Source: Yoonia sp.
GTDB lineage: Bacteria > Pseudomonadota > Alphaproteobacteria > Rhodobacterales > Rhodobacteraceae
DNA length: 64,000 nucleotides
Assembly: GCF_017854565.1 (NCBI RefSeq)
Contig: NZ_JAFMHJ010000003.1
Coordinates: 1-64,000 of the forward strand
Reading direction: 5' to 3'
The first letter of the stretch is position 1; each line of letters starts with the position of its first letter. The notes below the pieces were generated by a model. That model saw only the letters and a program-made list of their open reading frames with translations. It did not search any database and was not told the origin of the DNA. The position numbers and the translations under genes are program-made. Shown here one piece after another: positions 15,709 to 25,278 of this stretch.

Positions 15709-16152
15709 TCAGTCATCTTCGTCATCATTGTCATCGCTCTCGTCTGATTCGTCACTGCCATCATCTTTGGAATCATCGCCATCGTCGTCACCGCTATCAT
15801 CGTTATCATCGTCGTCTTGCGATGAGGTGTCGTCGTCGTCGTCACGGGTTGAATCAGTATCATTGTCACTGGGGTCGAAAATCTGCGGGGAACGCCCATC
15901 ATCTTTTCCTTCTTCCAGCGTCACCCAATAGTCACGCAAAATCTCGCCGGTTTGCGGATTAAAGACCAACTCCCTGCGCAACGTATCACTGAGCGCGACA
16001 ACGCGGACGCGGCCAAGCCAGGTGCGGTTCATCGTGATTTCAGAAAACCCCTGTGTGCGCAGTTGCGACACAATAGCATCCTGCACGGATTGGGCCGCCG
16101 CCGCGAGCGGCGCCCCAATCAACACGAGACATATGATCAGCCTCTTTAACAT
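15709..16152 (-). CDS. Secreted PepSY-like protein with polyaspartate tail, 147 aa
   Basis: A signal peptide (LIICLVLIGAPLAAAAQS) is followed by a PepSY-like domain: VQDAIVSQLRTQGFSEITMN, then a strand pair ending in VFNPQTGEILRDYWV. The last 55 residues are almost only Asp, Ser and Glu. PepSY domains often inhibit proteases or bind ligands in the periplasm; the acidic tail could bind calcium or other cations. The neighbouring gene encodes a paralogue with the same layout. The start has GGAGAA nearby. Confidence 0.78.
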   Translation of the reverse strand: MLKRLIICLVLIGAPLAAAAQSVQDAIVSQLRTQGFSEITMNRTWLGRVRVVALSDTLRRELVFNPQTGEILRDYWVTLEEGKDDGRSPQIFDPSDNDTDSTRDDDDDTSSQDDDDNDDSGDDDGDDSKDDGSDESDESDDNDDEDD

Positions 16153-16199
16153 AGCTTCTCCATTACACGACCGGGCGCACGTTGGACAGCACGAGATGA

Positions 16200-16649
<450 letters not shown>

Positions 16650-16771
16650 CGTCAGTTTCCTTTTGGAGATGCGGACCTGCCTTGTGCAGACCGTCGCCAA
16701 ACAGAAACGCATGAACCACCAGCCGTCGCTATGGGTCAGAGGTTTAATCGGGGCAGTATAAACCGATGGCC

Positions 16772-16801
16772 CACCGGCATAAACCAGAGTTTATGCCGGT
16801 G
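16772..16801. repeat. 13-bp perfect hairpin between trpB and the acidic-protein gene
   Basis: CACCGGCATAAAC and GTTTATGCCGGTG are perfect inverted arms around CAGA. The hairpin begins 15 bases after the trpB stop and lies 120 bases before the PepSY-like gene start. No T-run follows on the minus strand, so it may be a processing or pausing site, or an operator, rather than a classical terminator. Confidence 0.7.
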
Positions 16802-16815
16802 TCTGGCTTGCCTGA

Positions 16816-18042
16816 TCAGATCTTCATGTCAAAGCCAAGGTGCTTGGCGACCGTAAAGATATCTTTGTCACCACGCCCACACATATTCATCACCAACAGA
16901 TGATCGTTGGGCAGATCGGGTGCAATTTTCATCACATGGGCCAGTGCATGGGACGGTTCGAGCGCGGGAATGATTCCCTCGAGGGCACAGCAAAGCTGGA
17001 ACGCCTCCAGCGCTTCAACATCGGTAATCGCAACATATTTCGCGCGCCCTATGTCATGCAGCCAGGCGTGCTCTGGTCCAATTCCCGGATAGTCGAGCCC
17101 GGCAGAAATCGAAAACCCCTCAAGGATTTGTCCCACATCATCTTGCAACAAATAGGTGCGGTTGCCATGCAGCACGCCGGGACGTCCGCCCGTCAGCGAT
17201 GCGCAATGCTCCATTTTGGCGTTCACGCCTTTGCCGCCCGCCTCGACCCCGATGATGTTCACGTCTTTGTCGTCAAGAAACGGATAAAACAGCCCCATCG
17301 CGTTGGAACCGCCACCAATTGCGGCGATCAATGTGTCGGGCAAACGGCCTTCGGCGGCCTGCATCTGTTCTTTGGTTTCCTTGCCGATGATTGCCTGAAA
17401 ATCACGTACCATCGCGGGATAGGGGTGCGGCCCGGCGACCGTACCGATGCAATAGAATGTGTCACGGACATTGGTCACCCAATCGCGCAGCGCATCATTC
17501 ATCGCATCCTTGAGCGTGCCGCGACCCGATGTCACCGGCACCACCTCTGCGCCCAGCAGGCGCATGCGGAACACATTGGGCGCCTGCCGTTCGACATCAT
17601 GGGCACCCATGTAGACGATACATTTCAAACCGAATTTTGCGCAGACGGTGGCGGTTGCAACGCCGTGCTGCCCCGCGCCGGTTTCCGCAATGATACGGGT
17701 CTTGCCCATGCGACGTGCAAGGATGATTTGCCCCAGCACGTTGTTGATCTTATGCGCGCCGGTGTGGTTCAGCTCGTCGCGCTTGAGGTAAATCTTGGCA
17801 CCGCCCAAGTGTTGGGTCAGACGTTCCGCATGGTAAAGCGGGCTGGGACGGCCAACGTAGTTGGTCCAAAGGTCCTGCATTTCGGCCCAGAAGCTTTCGT
17901 CGGTCTTGGCATGCTCGTACTGCTCTTCCAACTCAAGGATCAGCGGCATCAGGGTTTCGGACACGAAACGCCCGCCAAAATCGCCAAAACGCCCCTTTTC
18001 GTCGGGGCCTGTCATGAAGCTGTTGAAAAGATCGTTGGCCAT
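16816..18042 (-). CDS. trpB: Tryptophan synthase beta chain
   Basis: The sequence has the TrpB landmarks: [17 protein letters not shown], the PLP-binding HTGAHKINN with Lys98, [11 protein letters not shown], and the phosphate-binding GGGSNAMG. The beta subunit condenses indole with serine in the last step of tryptophan synthesis. At 408 residues it is full length. It follows trpF by 80 bases on the same strand, as in related genomes; trpA is not in the window. Confidence 0.98.
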   Translation of the reverse strand: MANDLFNSFMTGPDEKGRFGDFGGRFVSETLMPLILELEEQYEHAKTDESFWAEMQDLWTNYVGRPSPLYHAERLTQHLGGAKIYLKRDELNHTGAHKINNVLGQIILARRMGKTRIIAETGAGQHGVATATVCAKFGLKCIVYMGAHDVERQAPNVFRMRLLGAEVVPVTSGRGTLKDAMNDALRDWVTNVRDTFYCIGTVAGPHPYPAMVRDFQAIIGKETKEQMQAAEGRLPDTLIAAIGGGSNAMGLFYPFLDDKDVNIIGVEAGGKGVNAKMEHCASLTGGRPGVLHGNRTYLLQDDVGQILEGFSISAGLDYPGIGPEHAWLHDIGRAKYVAITDVEALEAFQLCCALEGIIPALEPSHALAHVMKIAPDLPNDHLLVMNMCGRGDKDIFTVAKHLGFDMKI

Positions 18043-18122
18043 CGGGCACCTCTTACTTTGCGAAATCCAGCATTATCGCCATGCAGCGCAATGGTAAAGC
18101 AGACATCGGGCCGCAGCGTCGG

Positions 18123-18785
18123 TCAGTCTGGGGTTTCATTGGTGCCATGCGCCGCCTGACAAAAGGCCGCGATCATGTCTGGATCCTTGATGCCCGGCAC
18201 CGTTTCCACCCCGGACGACACATCCACCTGCCGCGCGCCGGTCAGCGTAATGGCCGCCGCAACATTATCGGCCGTCAGCCCGCCGGCCAGCATCCATGGC
18301 ACCGGCCAACGCCGCCCGGCAATCAACCGCCAGTCAAAAGCCAGACCGTTCCCGCCCGGCAGATCCGCGTCTTTCGGCGGCTTGGCATCGACCAATAGCT
18401 GGTCGGCCACTTGCGCATAAACGTCCAGCGCGGCCAAGTCGCCTGCATCGGCAACCCCCACCGCCTTCATCACCGGCAAGCCATAGCGGGCCCGAATGGC
18501 GGCCACGCGCGCGGGCGTCTCGGTGCCATGCAATTGCAAGATATCCAGCGGCACATCGGCCAAAATGGCGTCCAGTTGGGCATCGTCCGCATTCACGACC
18601 AGCCCCACCTTGGCCAGACCGACCGGGACCTCCCCGGCAATGGCCGCCGCCTGCCGAATGGTCACATTTCGCGGTGATTTTGGGAAAAATACCAGCCCGA
18701 CATAGGCCGCGCCAGCATCGACTGCCGCCTGCATCATCGCCTGATCACGCAGCCCGCAGATTTTTACCCGCACGTCAGATGGCAT
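18123..18785 (-). CDS. trpF: Phosphoribosylanthranilate isomerase
   Basis: The TIM-barrel protein starts [10 protein letters not shown], the invariant TrpF N-terminal motif with the catalytic Cys, and contains [23 protein letters not shown] and the phosphate-binding end GGLTADNV ... VDVSSGVE. It isomerises phosphoribosylanthranilate in tryptophan synthesis. Its first base overlaps the lapA stop, and trpB follows, matching the conserved ihfB-lapA-trpF-trpB order. Confidence 0.97.
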   Translation of the reverse strand: MPSDVRVKICGLRDQAMMQAAVDAGAAYVGLVFFPKSPRNVTIRQAAAIAGEVPVGLAKVGLVVNADDAQLDAILADVPLDILQLHGTETPARVAAIRARYGLPVMKAVGVADAGDLAALDVYAQVADQLLVDAKPPKDADLPGGNGLAFDWRLIAGRRWPVPWMLAGGLTADNVAAAITLTGARQVDVSSGVETVPGIKDPDMIAAFCQAAHGTNETPD

Positions 18786-19138
18786 CAGCCGGCTTTATCC
18801 AACAAGGCCAGCACATCGTCGCCCTTGGCGGCTGCGGCGGCACCGCGCAGCTGTGCGACCTCGCTGCGCAACGCCTCGGCCTCGCGTGTTTTGACCCGCG
18901 CATGCGCACGCATGCGATGTTCACGGACCCACTCCCACAGAAAACCGATCAGCAAGCCCGCACCAACGCCCAAAAAGATGACCACGAACAGCGGCAGCGC
19001 GATGTCAGGCGACAGACCAAGCAGATCGGCAAGCGCCGTGGGCATCGCACGCACCGTGACCACGTCACGGTTTGCCAGTCCAATCAGAATAAGACAAAGA
19101 CCAACGATGGCCCAAAAGGCATAGCGTAGTGTTTTCAT
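18785..19138 (-). CDS. LapA/DUF1049 family membrane protein, 117 aa
   Basis: Two membrane helices are present: [20 protein letters not shown] at the N-terminus and [20 protein letters not shown] around residues 48-67. A basic cytoplasmic coiled-coil tail follows ([20 protein letters not shown]). This is the LapA (lipopolysaccharide assembly A domain) layout; E. coli LapA helps LapB in lipid A homeostasis. It lies between ihfB and trpF, only 9 bases after the former. Confidence 0.88.
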   Translation of the reverse strand: MKTLRYAFWAIVGLCLILIGLANRDVVTVRAMPTALADLLGLSPDIALPLFVVIFLGVGAGLLIGFLWEWVREHRMRAHARVKTREAEALRSEVAQLRGAAAAAKGDDVLALLDKAG

Positions 19139-19147
19139 GACGTTCCC

Positions 19148-19429
19148 TCAGTTGCCGTTCAAACGGTCCCGCAAGAGCTTGCCGGTCTTGAAAAACGGGA
19201 CGTGTTTTTCGTCCACCTGCACCGATTCACCCGTCCTTGGGTTTCGGCCGGTCCGCTCATCCCGCTTTTTCACCGAAAACGCGCCAAAGCCACGCAATTC
19301 CACACGCTCACCCCGCGCCATGGCGCCGGTGATCTCTTCAAAAATGGTATTCACGATCTTCTCGACGTCGCGTTGATACAGATGCGGATTTTCGTCGGCA
19401 AGTTTTTGGATCAGTTCAGAACGGATCAT
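19148..19429 (-). CDS. ihfB: Integration host factor beta subunit
   Basis: The 93-residue protein starts [20 protein letters not shown], has [20 protein letters not shown], the DNA-intercalating turn RNPRTGE, and the end [15 protein letters not shown]. These define the beta subunit of the DNA-bending heterodimer IHF. IHF contributes to phage integration, transcription and, in relatives, gene-transfer-agent biology. The rpsA gene usual upstream in other proteobacteria is not present here. Confidence 0.97.
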   Translation of the reverse strand: MIRSELIQKLADENPHLYQRDVEKIVNTIFEEITGAMARGERVELRGFGAFSVKKRDERTGRNPRTGESVQVDEKHVPFFKTGKLLRDRLNGN

Positions 19430-19740
19430 GGCAGCAGCCTCCCAAGCAGCGGTATAGCAGATAGGGCAAGTTTATTCCCACATTTTCAAATGACTATAGG
19501 CTTATTGTCTGCGTGGCGAAATAGCGTTGCAGCGCCGATTTGACAAAAATATGCGACTCTTTGCCGGTTGGGGCGCCCGATTGCAGCTATCCAACCACGA
19601 TTCACCCTGCGTCAACCAAGCCGGTGGCATCACCCCCGACCGCGATTCGCGCAGCCCGGCAAACGGTTGACGTAAATCAATCAGGCCTGCGCCGAAGCCG
19701 ATATCAACGGCACCAACATCAACCCGAACCGGAGCATGCA
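19430..19740. other. Divergent intergenic region between ihfB and gerW
   Basis: This 311-base region should hold the promoters of ihfB (leftward) and the gerW operon (rightward). No hairpin, operator or small gene stands out. Frames on both strands lack ribosome sites. Confidence 0.4.
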
Positions 19741-20100
19741 ATGACAAACGTCGAACAACTCCTCAAGAATACAGTCGAAGAGCTTGACCGTCTCCTGAAC
19801 GCCAAGAACGTGCTGGGTGATCCGATTGAAAAAGACGGCTCGACCATCATTCCGATGGTCAGCTATGGCTTTGGCTTTGGCGCTGGCGGCACCTCGGGGA
19901 CCAAAGCAGGCGACGGTGGCGGCACGGGCGGCGGTGGCGGTATCAAACCGATCGGTGCCATCATCATTGATGCCAAAGGCGCCCGCGTCGAGGCGGTCAA
20001 GGGCGCCATGTCGGGGCTGGCCGAGGCGCTGGGGGATGCCGCAGCACACGCGCTCGACAAGCCGTCAAAGCGTGACCGCGGATCTGCCGCGCAAGATTAG
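19741..20100 (+). CDS. GerW (YtfJ) family protein, 119 aa
   Basis: The N-terminal helix MTNVEQLLKNTVEELDRLLN is followed by VLGDPIEKDGSTIIPMVSYG, then the glycine-rich FGFGAGG segment and GIKPIGAIIIDAKGARVEAV. This is the GerW/YtfJ signature. In Bacillus the protein is needed for germination enzyme function, but homologues are common in non-sporulating bacteria, where the role is unknown. The DUF2953 gene follows 9 bases later, the same partnership as ytfJ-ytfI in Bacillus. Confidence 0.88.
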   Translation: MTNVEQLLKNTVEELDRLLNAKNVLGDPIEKDGSTIIPMVSYGFGFGAGGTSGTKAGDGGGTGGGGGIKPIGAIIIDAKGARVEAVKGAMSGLAEALGDAAAHALDKPSKRDRGSAAQD

Positions 20101-20109
20101 GGTGGTCCG

Positions 20110-20661
20110 ATGTTGACCGCCCTCATGGTTCTGAGCTGGCTCATCGCTGCCTTTCTGGCCATTATCGTCCTGTTTCTGGCCCTGCCCCTCAGGTTGCGAT
20201 TGTCATTTCAGAGCGACCCCGCCATGCGGTTTTTCATTGTCGTGTGGCCGTTTGGCGGGGTCTTTTTTCCACTGCGCATTTTCGACAGCACACGACGCCA
20301 GCCGGCATCGGCCAAAAAGAAACCTCGGAAAAAGCCTGATCGGACGCGCCGTAGCCGGGCCATTCGGGCAGGTGCGATCACGCAATTGCCCACAGCACTG
20401 GGCCAGATGGTCAGCGCCGTTCATATCGAAAAGCTGCATATCGACGCCGAATTCGGGTTGCGCGATCCGGCTGACACAGGGATTATCTATGGGCAACTGA
20501 CCCCGCTGATCTACGCGGTTGGCGGTGACATCACACTGCGCCCGAATTTCAGTGCGGCCTGCTTGCGGGGGGCCGCCGAGCTAAGTGGCCGGGTGATCCC
20601 AATTGTCTTCCTGTGGCCCGTCGTCGGCTTGCTTTGGCACGCTTTCGGCCCCGCGCGATGA
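20110..20661 (+). CDS. DUF2953-like membrane protein, 183 aa
   Basis: One N-terminal membrane helix (LSWLIAAFLAIIVLFLALPL) is followed by a beta-rich start (RLRLSFQSDPAMRFFIVVWP), a basic linker, and an amphipathic part (VSAVHIEKLHIDAEFGLRDP). A second hydrophobic segment near the end (VIPIVFLWPVVGLLWHAF) may be another membrane helix. The pattern fits DUF2953/YtfI. The family label is my recognition and was not tested by search. Its stop overlaps the next small gene. Confidence 0.72.
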   Translation: MLTALMVLSWLIAAFLAIIVLFLALPLRLRLSFQSDPAMRFFIVVWPFGGVFFPLRIFDSTRRQPASAKKKPRKKPDRTRRSRAIRAGAITQLPTALGQMVSAVHIEKLHIDAEFGLRDPADTGIIYGQLTPLIYAVGGDITLRPNFSAACLRGAAELSGRVIPIVFLWPVVGLLWHAFGPAR

Positions 20662-20912
20662 CATATACCCTGAGCGATCCGCTACAGATTGGCGGTCGTA
20701 CGCTCATCGTGGTGTCGCGCGGCACGACCCATGCGCGACAGGTGGGTGCAACCATGCTGCTGCACGGCAACAAGACCCCGGTTTATGTACTCATACGGCA
20801 CAACGGCCATATCACCGTGTTGGACATGGACGGGGCCAGCGTGGCCCCGGCGGCAATGCAGCGCCTTTGCCCCGGTGCCTTGCAGCGGATACGCGAGGCT
20901 CCAAAGGACTGA
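20658..20912 (+). CDS. Unknown small protein of the GerW operon, 84 aa
   Basis: The ATG overlaps the upstream TGA as ATGA, strong evidence of translational coupling. The product MTYTLSDPLQIGGRTLIVVS continues with beta-strand-rich sequence and HNGHITVLDMDGASVAPAAM, ending in a short helix. No family is recognised. Presence in the GerW-DUF2953 run suggests a shared, uncharacterised role at the envelope. Confidence 0.65.
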   Translation: MTYTLSDPLQIGGRTLIVVSRGTTHARQVGATMLLHGNKTPVYVLIRHNGHITVLDMDGASVAPAAMQRLCPGALQRIREAPKD

Positions 20913-21079
20913 GCCCCGCAAGAAACACCACTTGCGGACAGACTGCTTGTGTCAGCCACCGGGGCGTCTTCCCGCTCGCAAACCACCGCTGGGGATGCCT
21001 GCGCGACAGCTGGCAGATCGTCATTGACCGCAGCGCCCTTGTTGGTCAAAGGTCCGCATCACAGCCGGAGTAATACAGC

Positions 21080-21793
21080 ATGATCATTGGACACATTGGC
21101 GCCCGCGCAGGCAGCAAGGGCGTACCGAACAAGAATTTTCGCATGCTGCACGGAAAGCACCTCATCGACTGGTCACTCGACCAGCTTTTTGACAGCGATC
21201 GGGTGGATCACGTGGTTGTTTCGACCGATTCTGAGGAAATCCATGCCCATGCGATCAAACGCGGTTGCCGCGACATCGGCCTGCGGCCCGCCGCACTTGC
21301 CACTGACACGGCGGCCAAATGGCACGTCTGGCAACATGCTCTGGCCGAGGTCGAAAAACAAACCGGCCCAGCGGATGCGTTTCTGGATCTGGACTGCACA
21401 TCGCCCCTGCGTCTGCCGCAGGATATCGACGCAGGGCTCGACCTTTTTGCACGCGCCCAGCCGGACATGGTGATGTCGTGCTGCGAAAGCCGCAAAAACC
21501 CGTATTTCAACATGCTGGAGACCGACCAAAATGGCGCGCTGCAGGTTTCAAAACCCCTGCCCCACGGCGTCGTCGCGCGACAGCAGGCGCCGATGGTCTA
21601 TGATCACGTGGGCCTCGTGTATGTGGTGAAACCGGCCTACCTGCGCACCGCGCAACGCCTGTTCGAAGGGCATGTCATCCCGCTGATCGTCCCCAACGAA
21701 CGCGGTTTGGATGTGGACAGCCCCTTTGACTGGGACGTGATCGCATTCCTTCTGGGGCGCCAGATTGCCGAAGGCCTGCGCGCGCCAGCCTAA
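21080..21793 (+). CDS. neuA: CMP-nonulosonate (N-acylneuraminate family) cytidylyltransferase
   Basis: The motif IGARAGSKGVPNKNFRML is the CTP-binding loop of the CMP-sialic acid / CMP-Kdo synthetase family. It continues with VVVSTDSEEI and DLDCTSPLRLPQDIDAG. The enzyme would transfer CMP to a nine-carbon acid made by the NeuB homologue at 22628. Whether the sugar is neuraminic, legionaminic or another acid cannot be read out. Its stop overlaps the stop of the convergent phosphatase gene by three bases. The neuB gene is on the same strand but separated by that phosphatase. Confidence 0.88.
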   Translation: MIIGHIGARAGSKGVPNKNFRMLHGKHLIDWSLDQLFDSDRVDHVVVSTDSEEIHAHAIKRGCRDIGLRPAALATDTAAKWHVWQHALAEVEKQTGPADAFLDLDCTSPLRLPQDIDAGLDLFARAQPDMVMSCCESRKNPYFNMLETDQNGALQVSKPLPHGVVARQQAPMVYDHVGLVYVVKPAYLRTAQRLFEGHVIPLIVPNERGLDVDSPFDWDVIAFLLGRQIAEGLRAPA

Positions 21794-22497
21794 CGCCAGC
21801 CCTGCCAGAACCGCAGCCCGGCCTGCTTGGCCGCAAAGCTGGCGGTCAATCCGTCAGGGTCGTATTCCGTCGTGATCCAATCATCAATTGCAATCGGTGA
21901 CTGGGCCAGGCGCGCGGCGTAAACATCCAGAAAATGGTCCAGAATCCCCGTGCTGGTACGACGGATATGCAAGTAACGGAAACTCAACTGCTTTTGCGCG
22001 ACCGCAAGCGGGGCACCTTCGTGCAGCATCAGATAGATCGCAGCGGCCAGCCCGGTCCGGTCGGCGCCTGATTTGCAGTGCATCAAAAACGGTCGCTCAA
22101 TGGTATCAAATGCCGCCATCACCGCGACCAGCTCTTTCACCATTGGCGCGCGCCGCGCCGCCATCTGCGTGGTCACCAGGGTCATGCCAAGCGTCTCGCA
22201 GCTTTCCACCTCGAACAGGTAATGCGGCTGTTGCGCAACGCCGCGCAGGTTCAACACCGTCTTGATCCCCAGGTCGGCGTATCGCGTGAAACGTGCGTGA
22301 TTGGGATGGTTCGACCGATACGCACCGGGGGCGAATTCCACAAAATTGTGCCAGTGTTTGCGCAGAATGCCGTGGTCAAGCCAGTTCAAATGGCGTTCCG
22401 ACCGCTTCCGCTCGATTAGATCGGTGATGTCATGGCCAAACGACGCGCGCAGATCGCGCTCTTTCTCGTCCAGTATTTGAAAAAGTTTGCGAAGCAT
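21790..22497 (-). CDS. Tyrosine / dual-specificity phosphatase family protein, 235 aa
   Basis: The active-site loop HCKSGADRTG holds the CX5R signature with Cys141 and Arg147. The region before it (GAYRSNHPNHARFTRYADLG, IKTVLNLRG) matches the bacterial atypical dual-specificity phosphatases (Siw14/YrbI-unrelated, DSPc-like). The substrate could be a phosphoprotein, a phosphoinositide-like molecule or a sugar phosphate. It is convergent with neuA and divergent from neuB inside the surface-sugar locus, so an envelope role is plausible. Confidence 0.83.
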   Translation of the reverse strand: MLRKLFQILDEKERDLRASFGHDITDLIERKRSERHLNWLDHGILRKHWHNFVEFAPGAYRSNHPNHARFTRYADLGIKTVLNLRGVAQQPHYLFEVESCETLGMTLVTTQMAARRAPMVKELVAVMAAFDTIERPFLMHCKSGADRTGLAAAIYLMLHEGAPLAVAQKQLSFRYLHIRRTSTGILDHFLDVYAARLAQSPIAIDDWITTEYDPDGLTASFAAKQAGLRFWQGWR

Positions 22498-22627
22498 GCA
22501 GCGCCTAGTATCACGGGTTTTGCCTCAATTGGACCATGACGCGGGGCAATGCAATGGCTTGGGACAATTGCCCCCTTGCGACAAACACAATAGACATCGT
22601 TCAAACCCACAAGGCAGGAGCCGAGAG

Positions 22628-23659
22628 ATGAAAATAGCAGGCCGCGACATCGGACCAAAGCACCCCCCGCTGGTGATCGCCGAAATCGGGATCAACCATG
22701 GCGGCGATCTGGCCGTGGCCAAGGAAATGGTCCGCCTTGCCGCAGGGTCGGGATGCGAGATGATCAAGCACCAGACCCACATCATCGAAGACGAGATGAC
22801 CCAAGAGGCCAAGTCGATCTTTCCGCCCAACGCCGATGTGTCAATCTGGGATGTCATGGCAGCCTGCGCGCTGTCGCTTGAGGATGAGACGGAGCTGAAA
22901 CGCTATACCGAAAGCCTTGGCATGATCTGGATTTCGACACCGTTCAGCCGGGCGGCCGCCGATTTTCTGTACGATCTGGACGTCCCCGCCTTCAAGATCG
23001 GGTCGGGCGAGGCAGACAACCTGCCGCTGATCCGGCATATCGCGCGGATGGGCAAACCTGTGATCATGTCCACCGGCATGCAAAGCATCGAAACGATCCG
23101 CGCTTCGGTCGATATCTTGGACAAGGCGGGGATCGAATACGCCCTGCTGGAATGTACAAATCTTTACCCGTCACCGCCGGAAATCGTTTCCTTACAAGGC
23201 GTTACAGACCTCAAAAACGCATTCCCCAATGCGGTCGTGGGATTTTCAGACCATTCCATTGGCCCGGAAATGGCGCTGGCTTCGGTGGCCCTTGGGGCCT
23301 GCATCCTTGAACGGCACTACACCGATACGCGCTACCGCAAGGGGCCCGATATCATCAATTCGATGGACCCGTCCGAACTGCGCCATATCATCGACCGATC
23401 GCGCGAAATCCACACCGCCCTGATGAACCCCAAACAACGCACCGCCGCCGAAGAAGACGTGTACCGCTTTGCCCGCGCCTCTGTCGTCGCAGACCGTGAT
23501 CTGCCCGCAGGCCATCTGATCACCGAGGCCGACATCTGGGCGCGCCGCCCCGGTTCGGGCGAAATTGCGGGCTTTGATTTCGACAAGGTCGTGGGCAAGA
23601 CAACCACCCGCGCCCTGCCCCGCAACACCCAACTGAAATGGAGCGATCTGGATGGCTGA
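22628..23659 (+). CDS. neuB: N-acetylneuraminate-type (nonulosonate) synthase
   Basis: The TIM-barrel part contains VIAEIGINHGGDLAVAKEM, IWISTPFSRAAADFL, PAFKIGSGEADNLPLI and ECTNLYPSPP. The C-terminal SAF domain (SVVADRDLPAGHLITEADI, RPGSGEI) completes the NeuB family architecture. It condenses phosphoenolpyruvate with a 2-acetamido hexose such as ManNAc. The ATG at 22628 is preceded by GCCGAGAG; the open frame upstream is ignored because it lacks conserved sequence. The next gene overlaps as ATGGCTGA. Confidence 0.92.
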   Translation: MKIAGRDIGPKHPPLVIAEIGINHGGDLAVAKEMVRLAAGSGCEMIKHQTHIIEDEMTQEAKSIFPPNADVSIWDVMAACALSLEDETELKRYTESLGMIWISTPFSRAAADFLYDLDVPAFKIGSGEADNLPLIRHIARMGKPVIMSTGMQSIETIRASVDILDKAGIEYALLECTNLYPSPPEIVSLQGVTDLKNAFPNAVVGFSDHSIGPEMALASVALGACILERHYTDTRYRKGPDIINSMDPSELRHIIDRSREIHTALMNPKQRTAAEEDVYRFARASVVADRDLPAGHLITEADIWARRPGSGEIAGFDFDKVVGKTTTRALPRNTQLKWSDLDG

Positions 23660-24440
23660 CGCACCGCTGACACGCGCGGATGTGGGGATATGGCTGATCA
23701 ATCTGGCCCGCGACAGCGACCGGCTGGCGGGCATGAAAACACAGCTAGATGCCATGGGCCTGACCTATACCCGTTTTGACGCGATCTATGGCAAGGATCA
23801 CGCCGCCGAACTGGCCAAGCGCGCCGACGCCGCCGCCTACGCCCGCAATATGGGCAGCCCGATCCTGCCCGGCAAGATGGGCTGCTTTGCCAGCCATGTC
23901 GCCGTCTGGGAGGCGTTTATCGCCTCGGATTACAAGGTCGCGCTGATCCTAGAGGACGACGTGGTGTTCCACGATGATTTTCTGGCCAGCCTTGATACCG
24001 CACTGGCCGGTGCGGCCCATTGGGACACGGTCCGGTTCAACTGTATCCGCGCCAAACTGCCGATCAGCCAGGGCAAGCTGGGCGATTACACCCTCAACGC
24101 CTACGTCGGCCCGTTTACGGGCAACGCCACATATTTGCTGAAAAAGGATGTGGCCGCCCGGATCATGCCCAACCTGTGGCCGCAAACCCGCGCCCTTGAT
24201 CACGAACTGAACCGCTTTTTCAAACACGACTTCCGGCAATTCGGGCTAGAGCCGTTTTCATCCCACGTAGACGACGGCAACGTCAGTTCGATCACCGGGA
24301 CCGGGTTCGCCGATGTGCATAAATTCAAATGGTACAAACGGCTGCCGCATTACCGCTTGAAGGCCGCAAATTATTTCAGGCGGGCGTGGTGGCTGGCAAG
24401 GAATGGCCATCTGCGGCCCAACAAAAAGGAATTACGTTGA
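23652..24440 (+). CDS. Glycosyltransferase family 25 protein, 262 aa
   Basis: The N-terminus WLINLARDSDRLAGM, the block KMGCFASHVAVWEAFIAS, and LILEDDVVFHDDF with the metal-binding acidic triad are typical of GT25 LPS glycosyltransferases (LgtB/LpsA type). It probably adds a hexose to LPS core or a surface glycan at the cytoplasmic membrane. It overlaps neuB and the following gene, so the three are translated together. Confidence 0.9.
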   Translation: MADAPLTRADVGIWLINLARDSDRLAGMKTQLDAMGLTYTRFDAIYGKDHAAELAKRADAAAYARNMGSPILPGKMGCFASHVAVWEAFIASDYKVALILEDDVVFHDDFLASLDTALAGAAHWDTVRFNCIRAKLPISQGKLGDYTLNAYVGPFTGNATYLLKKDVAARIMPNLWPQTRALDHELNRFFKHDFRQFGLEPFSSHVDDGNVSSITGTGFADVHKFKWYKRLPHYRLKAANYFRRAWWLARNGHLRPNKKELR

Positions 24441-25195
24441 AACTCCATTTTCAGCACATCCGCGACACTACGAACGTCGGTGACAGGTCCTGTTCCCCCT
24501 TCGATTATTTTGATTGGGGGGATGCGACGGTGTCTGACGTTCGCGAAAGTAATACGCCGGACCACGACATCGGCATTTATGGTGGGGGTAAAATTTTTGG
24601 CGGTCTGTCGTCGTACAAAGGCGTGCAACGCGGAAACGGTCGTTTGAATATCGCATGGGGCGTGGGCACGTTAAGCACTTTTTCAATCTCACTACGCTAC
24701 TACAGATCCCGCAGGCTCATGGATTTGATCGGGTCGCGTGACTACGGCGACGAACGTTTTGACTATGCCCCGTGTTCCAGTTGCATGGCGCCGTTTTTCG
24801 ACACACCCCCTGCACCCGTACACGATGTCGTGTTTTACGCCCATGCCGGCAAGACCACAGGCATGTGTTTGGATATCCCCAAACATATCCCAGTTTTAAC
24901 AAACGCCTGCGCCGACTTGGAAACCGCATTGCAGTTCATCGCCAGCGGGAAAACCGTCGTTTCAAATTCATATCACGGCGTTTATTGGGCGCTGCTGATG
25001 GGGCGCAAGACACTTGCTGTGCCATTCTCAAACAAGTTTGGACACTATCGCGAGCGGCCCCACTATGCGACTGCGAAAAACTGGCGGGACGAGATCACGA
25101 ATGCCGTTGCGCGGCCAGAAATGCTGTCACTGGTCCGTACTGCGACCCAAAAATTCAAGACCACAATAGACGATCAGATAGCGCAGAAATCCTGA
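24437..25195 (+). CDS. Polysaccharide pyruvyl transferase family protein, 252 aa
   Basis: Motifs DTTNVGDRSCSPFDYF, IGIYGGGKIFGG and VVSNSYHGVYWALLMGRKTL are the three conserved blocks of the CsaB-like family. Members transfer pyruvate ketals or act as glycosyltransferases with a GT-B fold. The start is TTG at 24437, inside a TTGA overlap with GT25 and 6 bases after AAAAAGGA. The protein is somewhat shorter than usual (about 290-400), so the N-terminal lobe may be reduced. Confidence 0.8.
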   Translation: MKLHFQHIRDTTNVGDRSCSPFDYFDWGDATVSDVRESNTPDHDIGIYGGGKIFGGLSSYKGVQRGNGRLNIAWGVGTLSTFSISLRYYRSRRLMDLIGSRDYGDERFDYAPCSSCMAPFFDTPPAPVHDVVFYAHAGKTTGMCLDIPKHIPVLTNACADLETALQFIASGKTVVSNSYHGVYWALLMGRKTLAVPFSNKFGHYRERPHYATAKNWRDEITNAVARPEMLSLVRTATQKFKTTIDDQIAQKS

Positions 25196-25278
25196 CCACC
25201 ATACTTCCCGATTAAGCTTTGTTCCCATTCGCGCTTCTTACCGCTAGATTGCTGCAAAACGTGGGGCTTGGCAGAACA

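Noticed and set aside
16840-18159. A 439-codon plus-strand frame.
   Set aside because: It lies opposite trpB and reflects high-GC codon bias; the minus strand matches TrpB throughout.
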